Made by a program: the position numbers and the translations under genes
Origin: an uncultured Lachnospiraceae bacterium
GTDB lineage: Bacteria > Bacillota > Clostridia > Lachnospirales > Lachnospiraceae
Length of the DNA stretch: 64,000 nucleotides
Direction: 5' to 3'
Assembly (NCBI GenBank): GCA_947243855.1
Contig: CAMXIK010000015.1
Coordinates: 1 to 64,000 of the forward strand
Shown here: one piece after another, positions 25,263 through 35,343 of the stretch
How positions within the stretch are numbered: position 1 is the first letter of the stretch
Layout of the letters: each line of letters starts with the position of its first letter
Notes under the pieces: generated by a model
What the model was told of the DNA's origin: nothing
The model's database searches: none
What the model saw: only the letters and a program-made list of their open reading frames with translations

Positions 25263-25623
25263 CTTCTCTGCTCCTTTCTCGGAAATCTTCCATTAGCCTT
25301 TTTGCTTTTTCAATCTCCCTTTTTGGTGTTTTCTGTGTACTTTTCATAAAATAGCTTAACAAAATAAATGCATTTCCATCCCATGCCAAAAACAGAATCC
25401 TGTCTCTCAGCGGACGCAACTCCCATATTTCCCCATCCAAATGTTTTACATATGGCTCTCCTGCCGCTGTCCCATGTTCCATTAGTATTCCAATATATTG
25501 GTCAATTTTATTATATTTTACTCTGGCATCTTTGCTTTTTGCGGACTTTTCTTCCAACTTATCAAGATATTCTTTGACCGGCTGATTTCCATTGGCATCC
25601 TGATAAAAGTAGACCTCGTACAT
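25255..25623 (-). CDS. HigB/RelE-superfamily toxin (phage Gp49-like)
   Basis: A 122-residue protein of the Gp49-like HigB group of the RelE/ParE superfamily, presumed ribosome-dependent mRNA interferases. The family pattern is clear: VKEYLDKLEEKSAKSKD, then KHLDGEIWELRPLRDRILFLAWDGNAFILLSYF broken at the core ELRP, and FMKSTQKTPKREIEKAK, where the K-x-T-x-K-x-P stretch and basic residues are typical. It starts the operon and overlaps the antitoxin by 8 nt. Confidence 0.85.
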   Translation of the reverse strand: MYEVYFYQDANGNQPVKEYLDKLEEKSAKSKDARVKYNKIDQYIGILMEHGTAAGEPYVKHLDGEIWELRPLRDRILFLAWDGNAFILLSYFMKSTQKTPKREIEKAKRLMEDFRERSREDG

Positions 25624-25646
25624 TCTGTCGTCTCCTTCATCTGTTT

Positions 25647-25672
25647 ATATGATAGCTTATAAGCTATCATAT
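25647..25672. promoter_or_regulatory. 26-bp perfect palindromic operator of the higBA-like operon
   Basis: Thirteen bases ATATGATAGCTTA are followed directly by their exact reverse complement. The palindrome covers the -10 box and the spacer of the operon promoter, so bound antitoxin would block RNA polymerase. Confidence 0.8.
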
Positions 25673-25677
25673 GTCAA
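25649..25677 (-). promoter_or_regulatory. Promoter of the higBA-like operon
   Basis: A perfect TTGACA box and TATCAT with a 17-nt spacer, about 26 nt before the toxin start. Confidence 0.75.
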
Positions 25678-25706
25678 GTGTGTTCCCACTTCGCCGTACA
25701 CCCTGC

Positions 25707-25747
25707 AAAAAAAAGAGATTTGAAATATTTTTCTCTCAAACCTCTTT
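25707..25747 (-). terminator. Intrinsic terminator of queA
   Basis: On the minus strand AAAGAGGTTTGA pairs with TCAAATCTCTTT (one G-U pair) and is followed by a run of T. It lies about 70 nt after the queA stop. Confidence 0.75.
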
Positions 25748-25817
25748 GATCGAACACGAGGATGTCTGACAAAACCTGACGTCCGTTGTTCTATTCTCAA
25801 ATATGCACGATCGGTTT

Positions 25818-26852
25818 TTATTGAACAAACATCGCATCCCCAAAACTAAAAAACCGATACTTCTCCTCCACCGCTTCCCGATACGCCGCAAGCACATGTT
25901 CCCTGCCCGCAAGCGCGGAAACAAGCATCACCAGCGTAGACTCCGGCAGATGGAAATTGGTGATCAGGCAATCCAACACCTTGAACCGATACCCCGGATA
26001 AATAAAGATTTCCGTATCGCCGCAGCCTGCCTGCACCCTTCCGTTTTCATCCGCCGCGCTCTCCACAGTGCGGCAGCTAGTCGTGCCCACGCAGATTACC
26101 CGCCCGCCGTTCTCCTTTGTACGGTTGATGATGTCCGCCGTCTCCTGTGTCACCTGATAGTGCTCGGAGTGCATGTGATGCTCTAAAATATTGTCCGCCT
26201 TCACGGGACGAAACGTGCCCAGCCCCACATGCAGGGTCACATAGGCAATCTTCACACCCATTTCCTCGATCTGGGAAAGCAGTTCTTTCGTAAAGTGCAG
26301 ACCCGCCGTAGGCGCCGCCGCAGAACCGTCATACTTCGCATACACCGTCTGGTAACGGGTCTTATCCTGTAATTTATGGGTTATGTAAGGGGGAAGCGGC
26401 ATCTCTCCAAGGCGGTCAAGCGCCTCCTCAAAAATGCCCTCATACTGAAACTGAATCAGGCGGTTTCCCTCCTCCACCACATCCAGCACTTCCGCTCTGA
26501 GAATTCCGTCCCCAAAGACAAGTTTCATCCCCGGTCTGGCCTTTTTCCCGGGCTTTACCAAGGTCTCCCAGACGTCGTTATCCCGCCGTTTCAAAAGCAG
26601 CACTTCGATAGCCGCTCCCGTGTCCTCCTTCACGCCCATCAGCCTTGCCGGAATCACTTTTGTATTATTTAAGACCAGGCAATCGCCCGGTCTTAGATAA
26701 TTTGTGATCTCCTTAAACGTATGATGTTCCACCGCTCCCGTCTCTTTGTGGAGCACAAGAAGCCTTGATGCGGAACGATCTTCTAACGGGTCCTGCGCGA
26801 TCAGCTCCTGCGGCAGCTCAAAATAAAAATCCGATTTCTTTAACTCTGTCAT
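25818..26852 (-). CDS. queA: tRNA preQ1(34) S-adenosylmethionine ribosyltransferase-isomerase
   Basis: It transfers and isomerises the ribosyl group of SAM to preQ1 in tRNA, giving epoxyqueuosine. The 344-residue product has the family segments [16 protein letters not shown] at the start, [11 protein letters not shown] (about 64-74), [14 protein letters not shown] (about 180-193) and [12 protein letters not shown]. The ATG at 26852 has AAGAGG 6 nt upstream; the frame is open eight codons earlier without support. It starts 10 nt after the aminopeptidase stop, as last gene of a long operon. Confidence 0.96.
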   Translation of the reverse strand: MTELKKSDFYFELPQELIAQDPLEDRSASRLLVLHKETGAVEHHTFKEITNYLRPGDCLVLNNTKVIPARLMGVKEDTGAAIEVLLLKRRDNDVWETLVKPGKKARPGMKLVFGDGILRAEVLDVVEEGNRLIQFQYEGIFEEALDRLGEMPLPPYITHKLQDKTRYQTVYAKYDGSAAAPTAGLHFTKELLSQIEEMGVKIAYVTLHVGLGTFRPVKADNILEHHMHSEHYQVTQETADIINRTKENGGRVICVGTTSCRTVESAADENGRVQAGCGDTEIFIYPGYRFKVLDCLITNFHLPESTLVMLVSALAGREHVLAAYREAVEEKYRFFSFGDAMFVQ

Positions 26853-26862
26853 ACGATTCCTC

Positions 26863-28284
26863 TTACAACTCCGCATGTTTCAAAAACGCTACATACCCGC
26901 GTTTCGTCTCGTACACATCCGCCTTGCTTGTGGCCTCCCAAGGCGCGTGCATATTGAGTACCGCCACACCACTGTCGATCACGTTCATGCCGTACAGCGC
27001 AAGGATATAGGCGATAGTGCCGCCGCCGCCAAGATCAACTTTACCAAGCTCCGCCGTCTGGAAATTGATCTTTTCCTTCTCAAAAATGCCGCGGATATGT
27101 CCCAGATATTCTGCGTTGGCGTCATTGGAGCCGGATTTCCCACGGGAACCCGTAAACTTGTTAAACACCATGCCGCCGCCCAGATACGCCACGTTTTTCT
27201 TATCAAAGCTCGCCGCATAGGTGGGGTCAAAAGCGCTGCTCACATCGGAGGAAAGCATACAGGAATTGGCAAGGCATCTGCGCAGGTTCATTTCGCTGTA
27301 CTCCCCCGTAAGGTTCATGATCTCCGCCACCGCATTTTCAAAAAACTTGGACTGCATACCGGTTGCGCCCACACTGCCGACTTCCTCCTTATCCACCAGA
27401 ATACAACAGGCCGTCCGTTTGGTCTGTCCGGTTTCCAACATCGCCTTTAAGGAAGAAAACGCACATACGCGGTCGTCCTGACCATAGGCCAGAATCATAC
27501 TGCGGTCAAATCCGGCCTCTCTTGCCTTTCCGGCTGGTACTACTTCCAGCTCGGCTGAGATAAAGTCCTCTTCCTCCATGTCGTAACTGTTCTTTAAAAT
27601 ATCCAGAATGCCTTTCTTCACCGCATCCTTTTCGGAACCTTTCCCCTCTTCGTCCGTTTTCTTCTTTTTCTCAATGACAAGGGGTTTATTGCCCACGATA
27701 ATGTCAAGAGCCTCGCCCTCGATCACTTTATTGGCTTTCTTTTCCATCTGCTCCTGTGCCAAATGAATCAGCAGATCGGAAACGAAAAATACAGGATCGT
27801 CCTCATTTTCCCCCACGTTGATCTCCACGGTGCTGCCGTCTTTTTTCACCACTACGCCGTGAATGGCGAGGGGAATCGTCACCCACTGGTATTTCTTCAC
27901 GCCGCCATAATAATGGGTGTCAAAATAAGCAAAGCCGCCGTCTTCATACAAAGGATTCTGCTTTACGTCCAGACGGGGAGAATCGATGTGCGCGCCCAGA
28001 ATATTGATGCCGTTCTCCATTTTTTCCTTGCCGATTTGGAAGAAAACAATGGACTTATTCATCCATACCGAGTAAACCTTATCCCCCGCCTTTAGCTTTT
28101 TGCCATCTTTTACAAGGGACGCCAATTCCAGATAGCCCGCGTCCTCCAAAGTGTTTACAATCTGGTCGATACACTCTCTTTCCGTCTTGCCGTTATCCAG
28201 AAAATCCATATATTCTCTGGCGAAAGCGTCCACTTCTTTTAACTGCTTCGCATTGTAGGTTTCCCACGTATTTTTCTGCTCCAT
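26863..28284 (-). CDS. M18-family aminopeptidase
   Basis: A 473-residue zinc aminopeptidase of the aspartyl/leucyl aminopeptidase I group. [12 protein letters not shown] (about residues 97-108) holds the first metal His and Asp; [13 protein letters not shown] (about 294-306) holds the Glu pair; and NMHAPWE near the end holds the last His. It releases N-terminal residues from peptides in the cytoplasm. Gaps of 17 nt to pheT and 10 nt to queA suggest cotranscription. Length agrees with the family. Confidence 0.93.
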   Translation of the reverse strand: MEQKNTWETYNAKQLKEVDAFAREYMDFLDNGKTERECIDQIVNTLEDAGYLELASLVKDGKKLKAGDKVYSVWMNKSIVFFQIGKEKMENGINILGAHIDSPRLDVKQNPLYEDGGFAYFDTHYYGGVKKYQWVTIPLAIHGVVVKKDGSTVEINVGENEDDPVFFVSDLLIHLAQEQMEKKANKVIEGEALDIIVGNKPLVIEKKKKTDEEGKGSEKDAVKKGILDILKNSYDMEEEDFISAELEVVPAGKAREAGFDRSMILAYGQDDRVCAFSSLKAMLETGQTKRTACCILVDKEEVGSVGATGMQSKFFENAVAEIMNLTGEYSEMNLRRCLANSCMLSSDVSSAFDPTYAASFDKKNVAYLGGGMVFNKFTGSRGKSGSNDANAEYLGHIRGIFEKEKINFQTAELGKVDLGGGGTIAYILALYGMNVIDSGVAVLNMHAPWEATSKADVYETKRGYVAFLKHAEL

Positions 28285-28301
28285 CGCTTTGCCTCTCTTT
28301 C

Positions 28302-30722
28302 TTAACTTCTAAGTTCTATCCCCATGCCCTCAAGACCGTTCAAAATCTTTTTCATCGCGCCTGCCACATCCGCCTCTTCCAACGTCCTGTCCTTCGCGCG
28401 GAACGTGATGGAATAAGCCATGGACTTAAAGCCTTCTTTGATCTGGCTGCCCTCGTAAATATCGAAAAGCTGGTAATCCTCCAAAATCTTTCCGCCGCGC
28501 TGCGCAATCACCGCTTCGATCTGTCCCGCCAGCACAGATTTCGGCACTACCATACTGATATCGCGAAGCACCGCCGGATATTTGGCAATGCCTTCATACT
28601 TGCGGTCAAAGGTTGCATATGGCAAAATTGCGGGGATATCGAGCACCGCCACATACACTCTGGTCTTTAAATCATAGTTATCGCAGACCTCCGGGTGCAC
28701 CTCGCCCAGATATCCGATCAACTGGTTTTCATATAAAATGTTGACCTGTCTGCCCGGGTGCAGATAATTTCTGCCCGCTTTCGGATCGTAAGATTCTCTC
28801 TTGTGCATCCCGATGCTTTCCAAAAATTCTTCCACCACGCCTTTCATATCGAAGAAATCGCAGTCCCCGTACATACCGAGCGTAAACTGCATACGCTCTT
28901 CGGGAAGCTCCGTCAATGGTAAAGACTTCGGCAGATAAATATTGCCAAGCTCATAGAGACGCACATCCTTATTTCTCCTGTTATAGTTGGTGGAAAGACT
29001 CGTCAACATCCCATGCAGGGAAAGGGTTCTCATAATGGAGAAATCCTCCCCCAGCGGGTTTGCGATCGTAATTGCCTGCCTTGCCGGATCGTCCGCGTCA
29101 AGAAGCAGCTTATCAAACACCTTCGGGCTCTCGAAGGAATAGCACATGCCCTGCGAGAAACCGCAGTATTCCGCGATATCTCTAGCTTTCTGCTCAATCC
29201 GCAGTTTAAAGGGCAGCTTGCCGGTCGTCGCCTCGCCCGTAGGCAGAGTCGTCGGGATCTTATCGTAGCCATAAAATCTTGCCACTTCCTCCGCGATATC
29301 GCACTGTCTCAAAATATCCTGACGGAAAGTAGGCACCGTGAGCGTTCCTTTTTCCGCGTCATATTCTACCTCGATCATTTGAAAGATATCCAACATTTCC
29401 TGCTCGGAAATATCTGTGCCAAGCAGCTTATTGTAACGGGCTGGCTCAAAAGGCAAAACCACCTTCTCCTTCATCCCGGCGCATACATCCACCATACCGC
29501 CTACCACCTCGCCGCAGCCAAACTCCTCGATCAACTGGCAGGCGCGGTTGATTGCTTCCTCCGCGCTGCGCGGATCAAGACCCTTCTCAAACTTGCCGGA
29601 AGCGTCTGTCCTGAGACCGACTCTCTTAGCCGACTTACGAATATTAGTGCCGTTAAAGGTGGCTGCCTCAAAAAGCACGGTGGTCACATGATCGGTAATC
29701 ATGGAATTTTCGCCGCCCATAATGCCAGCAATACCCACTTCTTTTTCACCGTCGCAGATCATCAGCACATCCTGATCCAGCTTTCTATCCTGACCGTCCA
29801 GCGTACGGAACACATCGCCGTCCTTCGCCCTGCGGACAATGATTTTATGCCCTGCAATGGTATCCAGATCATAGGCGTGCATGGGCTGGCCGTACTCCTC
29901 CATTACATAGTTTGTTATGTCAACCAAGTTGTTGATGGGGCGGATGCCACTGGCCGCAAGCCTCCTCTGCATCCACTTAGGGGAAGGCCCGATCTTGATA
30001 TTTTTGCAGACTCTCGCGCAGTACCGTGGGCACAGCTCCTTGTCCTGCACTTCCACGGAAATATAATCCTCCGCCTTTTCACCGTTTCCTTTTACGGTCA
30101 CCTCCGGCAAAACAAAGGGTTTGCGGAAGGTCGCCGCCGCCTCTCTGGCAATACCGATTACACTGTAACAGTCTACGCGGTTTGAAGTGATTTCATACTC
30201 GAACACCGTATCGTGCAGGCCAAGCGCTTCGATCGCGTCGTCTCCCACCTTTACGTCGTCCTCAAAAATATAGATGCCGTTTTCCGGCGCTTCCGGATAA
30301 AAATTCCGGTCGGAGCCAAGCTCCTCGATGGAGCACATCATGCCGTTTGAAGGCACGCCGCGCAGTTTTCCCGCTTTAATTGCTATGCCGTCCTCCGGCA
30401 GAGGGCCGCCGTCGTGGCCTCCCGCCACCTTGCCGCCGTCCAACACCACGGGAACCTTATCGCCCTCCTTCACGTTGGGCGCGCCCGTCACGATCTGAAT
30501 GACCTCATTTCCGATATCCACCTGACAGACAATCAGTTTGTCCGCGTCGGGGTGCTTCTCGATTTTCTGAATCTGTCCCACTACGATCTTTTCCAGATTT
30601 TTATCCAGTCTGGTGTAGCCCTCCACCTTTGTTCCAGAGAGGGTCATCGCGTCCATATACTCCTGATCGGTACAGGATAAATCCGGTACATATGCTTTAA
30701 TCCATGACAATGCTGTATTCAT
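28302..30722 (-). CDS. pheT: Phenylalanyl-tRNA synthetase beta subunit
   Basis: The 806-residue beta chain of the (alpha-beta)2 enzyme. It has the N-terminal tRNA-binding domain (VGQIQKIEKHPDADKLIVCQVD, split around its EKHPDADKL core at about 55-63), the B3/B4 editing domain, the B5 domain, the catalytic-like fold and the C-terminal anticodon-binding domain (KYPAVLRDISMVVP). It follows pheS by 26 nt and is controlled by the same T-box leader. Confidence 0.97.
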   Translation of the reverse strand: MNTALSWIKAYVPDLSCTDQEYMDAMTLSGTKVEGYTRLDKNLEKIVVGQIQKIEKHPDADKLIVCQVDIGNEVIQIVTGAPNVKEGDKVPVVLDGGKVAGGHDGGPLPEDGIAIKAGKLRGVPSNGMMCSIEELGSDRNFYPEAPENGIYIFEDDVKVGDDAIEALGLHDTVFEYEITSNRVDCYSVIGIAREAAATFRKPFVLPEVTVKGNGEKAEDYISVEVQDKELCPRYCARVCKNIKIGPSPKWMQRRLAASGIRPINNLVDITNYVMEEYGQPMHAYDLDTIAGHKIIVRRAKDGDVFRTLDGQDRKLDQDVLMICDGEKEVGIAGIMGGENSMITDHVTTVLFEAATFNGTNIRKSAKRVGLRTDASGKFEKGLDPRSAEEAINRACQLIEEFGCGEVVGGMVDVCAGMKEKVVLPFEPARYNKLLGTDISEQEMLDIFQMIEVEYDAEKGTLTVPTFRQDILRQCDIAEEVARFYGYDKIPTTLPTGEATTGKLPFKLRIEQKARDIAEYCGFSQGMCYSFESPKVFDKLLLDADDPARQAITIANPLGEDFSIMRTLSLHGMLTSLSTNYNRRNKDVRLYELGNIYLPKSLPLTELPEERMQFTLGMYGDCDFFDMKGVVEEFLESIGMHKRESYDPKAGRNYLHPGRQVNILYENQLIGYLGEVHPEVCDNYDLKTRVYVAVLDIPAILPYATFDRKYEGIAKYPAVLRDISMVVPKSVLAGQIEAVIAQRGGKILEDYQLFDIYEGSQIKEGFKSMAYSITFRAKDRTLEEADVAGAMKKILNGLEGMGIELRS

Positions 30723-30748
30723 ATCAATTTCATTCCTTTCTTTGATTT

Positions 30749-31768
30749 TTAAAATTGCTTCAAGAAGCGGATATCATTCTCATACAACAGTCTCATATCG
30801 TCGATCTCATATTTGAGCAGCGCGATACGCTCAAGTCCCACGCCGAACGCAAATCCCGTATACTGCTCCGGATCGATGCCGCTCATTTCCAGCACATGAG
30901 GATGTACCATGCCGCAGCCCAAAATTTCAATCCAACCCTCGCCCTTACAGAAGCGGCAGCCCTTTCCGCCACACTTAAAACAGCTCACGTCCATTTCCGC
31001 GCTGGGTTCTGTGAACGGGAAATGATGGGGTCTGAATTTCACCTTCGTGTCCTCCCCGAACAGCTCCCGTGCAAACTCCGCCAAAGTGCCTTTCAAATCG
31101 GCAAACGTAATATTCTTATCAATGACCAGCCCCTCGATCTGATGGAACGAAGGAGAATGGGTCGCGTCCACCTCGTCGGAACGGAATACCCGTCCGGGCG
31201 CAATCATGCGAATGGGAAGTTTTCCCTTCTCCATTTCGTGCACCTGCACGGACGAGGTCTGCGTCCGCAGCAGAATATCTCCCGTGATATAGAAGGTGTC
31301 CTGCTCATCCTTCGCCGGATGGTCAGCCGGAATGTTTAACGCCTCAAAATTATAGTAATCCTTCTCCACGTCGGGGCCTTCCACCACTTCATAGCCCATG
31401 CCGATGAAGATTCGCTCCGCTTCCTCCAACGCAATCGTGTTCGGGTGGCGGTGGCCAACATTATTTTTCTTCGCGGGCAGGGTCACGTCGATGACTTCGG
31501 TCTTTAACTTGGCCTCTCTGACGGCTCTCTCCATCTTTTTGACGGACGCCTCCAAGACCTTTTCGATCTCTTCCCTTGTCTCGTTGACAAGCTGTCCCAC
31601 TTTCGGACGGTCTTCTGGAGCCACGTCCTTCATGCTCTTTAATACCGCCGTCAATTCGCCCTTTTTTCCAAGGTAAGTTACCTTGACCTCGTTCAGCTTC
31701 TCCAAAGCGTCGCTGGCCTCAATCTGGCGCAGGGCCTCGGCTTTGATCTGTTCTAATTTTTCTTTCAT
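30749..31768 (-). CDS. pheS: Phenylalanyl-tRNA synthetase alpha subunit
   Basis: The 339-residue catalytic chain. An N-terminal coiled coil ([19 protein letters not shown]) precedes the class II core: [18 protein letters not shown] (motif 2 neighbourhood), [19 protein letters not shown], and [16 protein letters not shown] (motif 3, near 305-320). The ATG at 31768 has AAGGAGG close by; an upstream extension would run into the leader terminator. A T-box leader senses uncharged tRNA-Phe. Confidence 0.97.
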   Translation of the reverse strand: MKEKLEQIKAEALRQIEASDALEKLNEVKVTYLGKKGELTAVLKSMKDVAPEDRPKVGQLVNETREEIEKVLEASVKKMERAVREAKLKTEVIDVTLPAKKNNVGHRHPNTIALEEAERIFIGMGYEVVEGPDVEKDYYNFEALNIPADHPAKDEQDTFYITGDILLRTQTSSVQVHEMEKGKLPIRMIAPGRVFRSDEVDATHSPSFHQIEGLVIDKNITFADLKGTLAEFARELFGEDTKVKFRPHHFPFTEPSAEMDVSCFKCGGKGCRFCKGEGWIEILGCGMVHPHVLEMSGIDPEQYTGFAFGVGLERIALLKYEIDDMRLLYENDIRFLKQF

Positions 31769-31800
31769 AGTTTCCTCCTTCAATCTGTTCCTGCACGCAT

Positions 31801-32085
31801 AAAACGCCCCATGCGTATTTCTACACATGGGACGAATAAACTCCGCGGTACCACCCAATTTCCCGTTCGCGGCTTCTGTCTCTTACACAGACCGTCAAAC
31901 GGACGCTTCCTTCGGCGTAACGTGCCGCACGTCCTACGCTACTTGCTCTCTATCCGCTATGCGGACAAATCGTTTCGCACAGGCTGCTCCGGTGGGAAAT
32001 TCGGACGATAGTCTGAACCGAAGGGAACTCACAGCCGACGATTCCCTCTCTCTGACGGAAAAATATCTCCTACTAACACCTTCTT
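31801..32085 (-). promoter_or_regulatory. T-box leader of pheST
   Basis: The canonical T-box AATTGGGTGGTACCGCGG is exact at 31843-31860 (minus strand). A terminator hairpin follows (CGTCCCATGTGT with ACGCATGGGGCG, 31805-31834) and ends in TTTTA. The 5' half folds as stem I with a UUC triplet in CGAATTTCCCACC as a candidate Phe specifier. Uncharged tRNA-Phe would pair with the T-box and stop terminator formation. Confidence 0.9.
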
Positions 32086-32143
32086 AGCATTTTCCTGAAT
32101 CACTCTAACTCTTTTATAAAATCTAAATGCTATTTTAGTGATT

Positions 32144-32992
32144 TTACTGCGACTTGTCAAGCCACCCGAAGAAAAATTTATAAACTGGCCCAAAATACCG
32201 GTTGATATGCGCCCCGATCATCAAAATATACATCAACATATAAAACCAAAGCATTAAAATGACCACTGTAGTCAAACTTCCGTAGGTGCCAAAATCGTTA
32301 TAGTGATCCACATAGATGGAAAAGGCAAAGGAAGCGATACTCCAAAGCACCGCCGCAAAGGCCGCTCCTGGAATCTGCGCCTTAAACCGCAGCTTGCAGC
32401 TTGGCACATAGGCATAAATCATGGCAAATATCAAAGTCAGGACCGCCCATGAAACCAAAAAGCGAAATCGCATGATCACATGAACCACCAAATGGAGCGG
32501 CGGAATATCCCGAAGCAGAATATCCACAATCACGTTACCGAATACCATCACAAAGAGCGCCACCAACGTAGCGGCTAAAATAATTACTGTGTAAAAACAG
32601 GCGATCGCCCGCAGCACAATATAATTTCGTTTCTCCTCTACATCGTTAACCGCATTTAAACCGTAGATCAACGCCAACATAGCCTTCGCCGCCGACCAGA
32701 TCGTCACCAACGCAAAGACCGTGATCGTCCCTGCCGATCTGGCATAGACGTCCGACACAATGCGTATCACCATGCCGTTGACCGCGTCCGGCGTAAACTG
32801 TGTAATCGCGCTGATTAAATCAGCCTCCGTCAGCGTCGTGAATGGCAGGATTGCACATAACGCCATCAAAAGCGGTATCATAGACAAAAAAAGAAAAAAA
32901 GCCGTGCTTGCCGCAAAGGCGCTGATATTCTTTTTGGTCATCTGCCAGTTAAAATCCCGCAGGATATAAAATACTCTATAAATCGTCCTCAT
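32144..32992 (-). CDS. YihY/BrkB-family membrane protein
   Basis: A 282-residue protein with about six hydrophobic segments (AASTAFFLFLSMIPLLMAL, YTVIILAATLVALFVMVFG, and others). The family is often misnamed ribonuclease BN; the true function is unsettled. Its ATG lies within the end of the SpoIID-like gene (17-nt overlap) with GAGGGAG upstream, so the two are translationally coupled. No terminator is obvious before the pheS leader. Confidence 0.88.
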   Translation of the reverse strand: MRTIYRVFYILRDFNWQMTKKNISAFAASTAFFLFLSMIPLLMALCAILPFTTLTEADLISAITQFTPDAVNGMVIRIVSDVYARSAGTITVFALVTIWSAAKAMLALIYGLNAVNDVEEKRNYIVLRAIACFYTVIILAATLVALFVMVFGNVIVDILLRDIPPLHLVVHVIMRFRFLVSWAVLTLIFAMIYAYVPSCKLRFKAQIPGAAFAAVLWSIASFAFSIYVDHYNDFGTYGSLTTVVILMLWFYMLMYILMIGAHINRYFGPVYKFFFGWLDKSQ

Positions 32993-35276
32993 ACTGCTCC
33001 CTCAACGTCCCGGCATCCGTCACTTTACAGTCCGGATAAAATAGGGAAAGAATCTGCCCATATTCAGCTCCTTGTTCACCCATCGCCTTCGCCCCATTCT
33101 GGGACATGCCGACGCCATGGCCGAAGCCGCCGCCAGTCAACGTATATCCTACCACAGTTTCCCCTGCTTTTCCAGTCCGGTAAACGGCGTCTATCACAAA
33201 AAAACCGCTCGGCAAAAGAGTTTTCGGCACGGTTTCGCTCTCATCCTGTTTTCGGACCGCGCTTTTGGTATCGCAAAGCACATAGCGGATATTATACTCG
33301 GAAAGCACCTTAACCGTTCCCTTTTGCGCCTCCACCGTAAGCTCCTGCGCAATGCCTCCTGCGCCCCTTTTTGTGACCTCTATCTTTTTGATTCCGCCCA
33401 ATTTTTTGATCGGCTCCGACACATAATAATCCCCTTCCGCTCTAGTCAGCACATTAGCGGGCGACGCTTTCTGCCGTTCCCGCAGGCGTTCCCAAAACGC
33501 CTCTTCATCCAATTCTGTTACTTCATAGGTCCACCGATACCACGGCTCCTCCTTCTCTAAATCCTCCTCATGCACGGTACTGATAAACTTCCGAAAGACT
33601 TCCTCGTCACGCAGAGACTCAGCGTCAAATCCATTCTCCTCAAAAGCCGAACTCACACGCCCGCCTTGCAGATAGGCGACGTCTTCCCCGTTTCCACCCT
33701 GCCAGCTTACCACATCCGTCCCCGCCCCGCAGGAGGTCGAGTAATAATAGTTTCCGGCAGCCTCCCCCTGATACGTGAGCAGCATCCCATCCGTCTCCTT
33801 GACCGCTGTGGTGGAAGCCCCGTTTTCTTCTATATTGTGATAAACCTGATAAGACGTAGTATCATCCACATGCGCGCCCAATTCGGGAAGCCCCGCGCGG
33901 ATAATATAGCGGTAAGCATAGGTCCTGGCGCACACCGCCTGCGCCTTTAGGGCCTCCTCCGGATAAGAGGCCGGCATCTCGCTTGGCACTACGGCATAGA
34001 GATATTCCTCCAAAGGCAGTTCATTGATTACCGCAATGCCCTGCTCCATCCGCAGACATTCAATGACGCCCCGGTAATCATGATCCGCCCTCGTGCTCCC
34101 CTCCATTTCCACGGTCACTTTATCCGTAAGGTTTACGCTCCGATAAGTTCTACGCTCGCCGACTGTCATCTGCTCCATGCGCAGCCTTGTCTCTTCCCCG
34201 TCCACAAAAATACCGACGCTCTCATGAAAATAACTGCCCGACGCCGTATTTTTCAAAAGCACGCGAATCTGATCCGCCCCTGCCTCCTCTGAGACCAGAC
34301 AGGCGACAATCTCCCCATTCTCGATCACAAAGTCCGTGTCCGCGCATCCCACCCGCAAATCTTCTCTCTCCAAGGTCGCCAGTCTGCCATAAAGCTTGTA
34401 TACCTCCATCTGCCCTGACAGAGAATAGCTGCCATAGTCCTCAATCTCCAATTCCTCCGCGCTTGCCCGCAAGAGCCTTCCGTGAATCTTTTCCCGCCGT
34501 TCCTTCGCTTCTACGATACGGCCGTTTCGAAAAGTCAGATCGGCAATCTGTTCCCGCTCCGGAAGCTGTACGGACGCCTCTCCGGAAGCCGCCGCAAAAA
34601 AAGCCGTCTGATGATAAAAACAGTCCAGTCCCCCCTCTTTGCTCTCCATCACCCAGACGCTTCCCAGATAATGATCCTCCGGCAGTACCTCCACGATGGT
34701 CAGCAGCGTATTTCCCTTCATATAGACCCGCATTTCCTGCAATTCGTTCTCTGCAAATGCCGCCGAAAGATACCGGCACGGCCCCTGCATAGCGCCGTTC
34801 TCCGTATACGCTTCCCCCGCCCCGCTGTCAATTTTAAGTACAAAAACCGTGGTTTCCCAGATCGATGATTCATGATCCAGATAGGCTAAAAAAATACGGA
34901 ACGCCTTGTACCAATCTTCCTTTAAAAGCGCATACTCCGGCTTATACTGCGCACTGTAATCGGGAAGCTGCCATTCCTCCTTCCCGATCTGTCTGCATAG
35001 CTCCTCGTACTGCCCGTATGTAAAATAAACGGCGTCTTCCTCCCCGTCCGCCTCCGAAACATCCAGCGGGCTTTCTGCGCCGTCGGATACAGGCATGGAA
35101 AAAGAGACCCCCAGAGCGTCCAGAAGAATTTCCACGTCTTCTACGGTAATCTTCTCCCCCTCCGGTACAGTCTCCTCCTCTTTTTGCATCCGCCTTCCCA
35201 TCCAGATACCGACCAGAAAAAGCAGACCGAAAAAAATAAGCGCGAGCTTCGCGAATTGCTTTGCCTTAAAATTCAT
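32976..35276 (-). CDS. SpoIID/LytB-domain membrane protein
   Basis: A 766-residue protein anchored by one N-terminal helix (FAKLALIFFGLLFLVGIWMG). The outside part contains a SpoIID/LytB domain in its second half: RGVIECLRMEQGIAVINELPLEEYL, VVPSEMPASYPEEALKAQAV and ARTYAYRYI, then TTSYQVY and the catalytic-like YYSTSCGAGT. SpoIID is a lytic transglycosylase acting on denuded glycan during engulfment; vegetative relatives enhance autolysins. The N-terminal 400 residues are an uncharacterised extension, so this is about twice the length of SpoIID. It is coupled to the YihY gene. Confidence 0.88.
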   Translation of the reverse strand: MNFKAKQFAKLALIFFGLLFLVGIWMGRRMQKEEETVPEGEKITVEDVEILLDALGVSFSMPVSDGAESPLDVSEADGEEDAVYFTYGQYEELCRQIGKEEWQLPDYSAQYKPEYALLKEDWYKAFRIFLAYLDHESSIWETTVFVLKIDSGAGEAYTENGAMQGPCRYLSAAFAENELQEMRVYMKGNTLLTIVEVLPEDHYLGSVWVMESKEGGLDCFYHQTAFFAAASGEASVQLPEREQIADLTFRNGRIVEAKERREKIHGRLLRASAEELEIEDYGSYSLSGQMEVYKLYGRLATLEREDLRVGCADTDFVIENGEIVACLVSEEAGADQIRVLLKNTASGSYFHESVGIFVDGEETRLRMEQMTVGERRTYRSVNLTDKVTVEMEGSTRADHDYRGVIECLRMEQGIAVINELPLEEYLYAVVPSEMPASYPEEALKAQAVCARTYAYRYIIRAGLPELGAHVDDTTSYQVYHNIEENGASTTAVKETDGMLLTYQGEAAGNYYYSTSCGAGTDVVSWQGGNGEDVAYLQGGRVSSAFEENGFDAESLRDEEVFRKFISTVHEEDLEKEEPWYRWTYEVTELDEEAFWERLRERQKASPANVLTRAEGDYYVSEPIKKLGGIKKIEVTKRGAGGIAQELTVEAQKGTVKVLSEYNIRYVLCDTKSAVRKQDESETVPKTLLPSGFFVIDAVYRTGKAGETVVGYTLTGGGFGHGVGMSQNGAKAMGEQGAEYGQILSLFYPDCKVTDAGTLREQYEDDL

Positions 35277-35343
35277 ATAAAAGTCCTTTTGCGTTCCTCC
35301 TCTATTCCTATGCGGGCAGAAAGGGATTTTATGCCCACAAGGG

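Noticed and set aside
29013..30185. 390-codon plus-strand frame inside pheT
   Set aside because: It is wholly opposite pheT, which has all expected domains; composition is that of an antisense frame.
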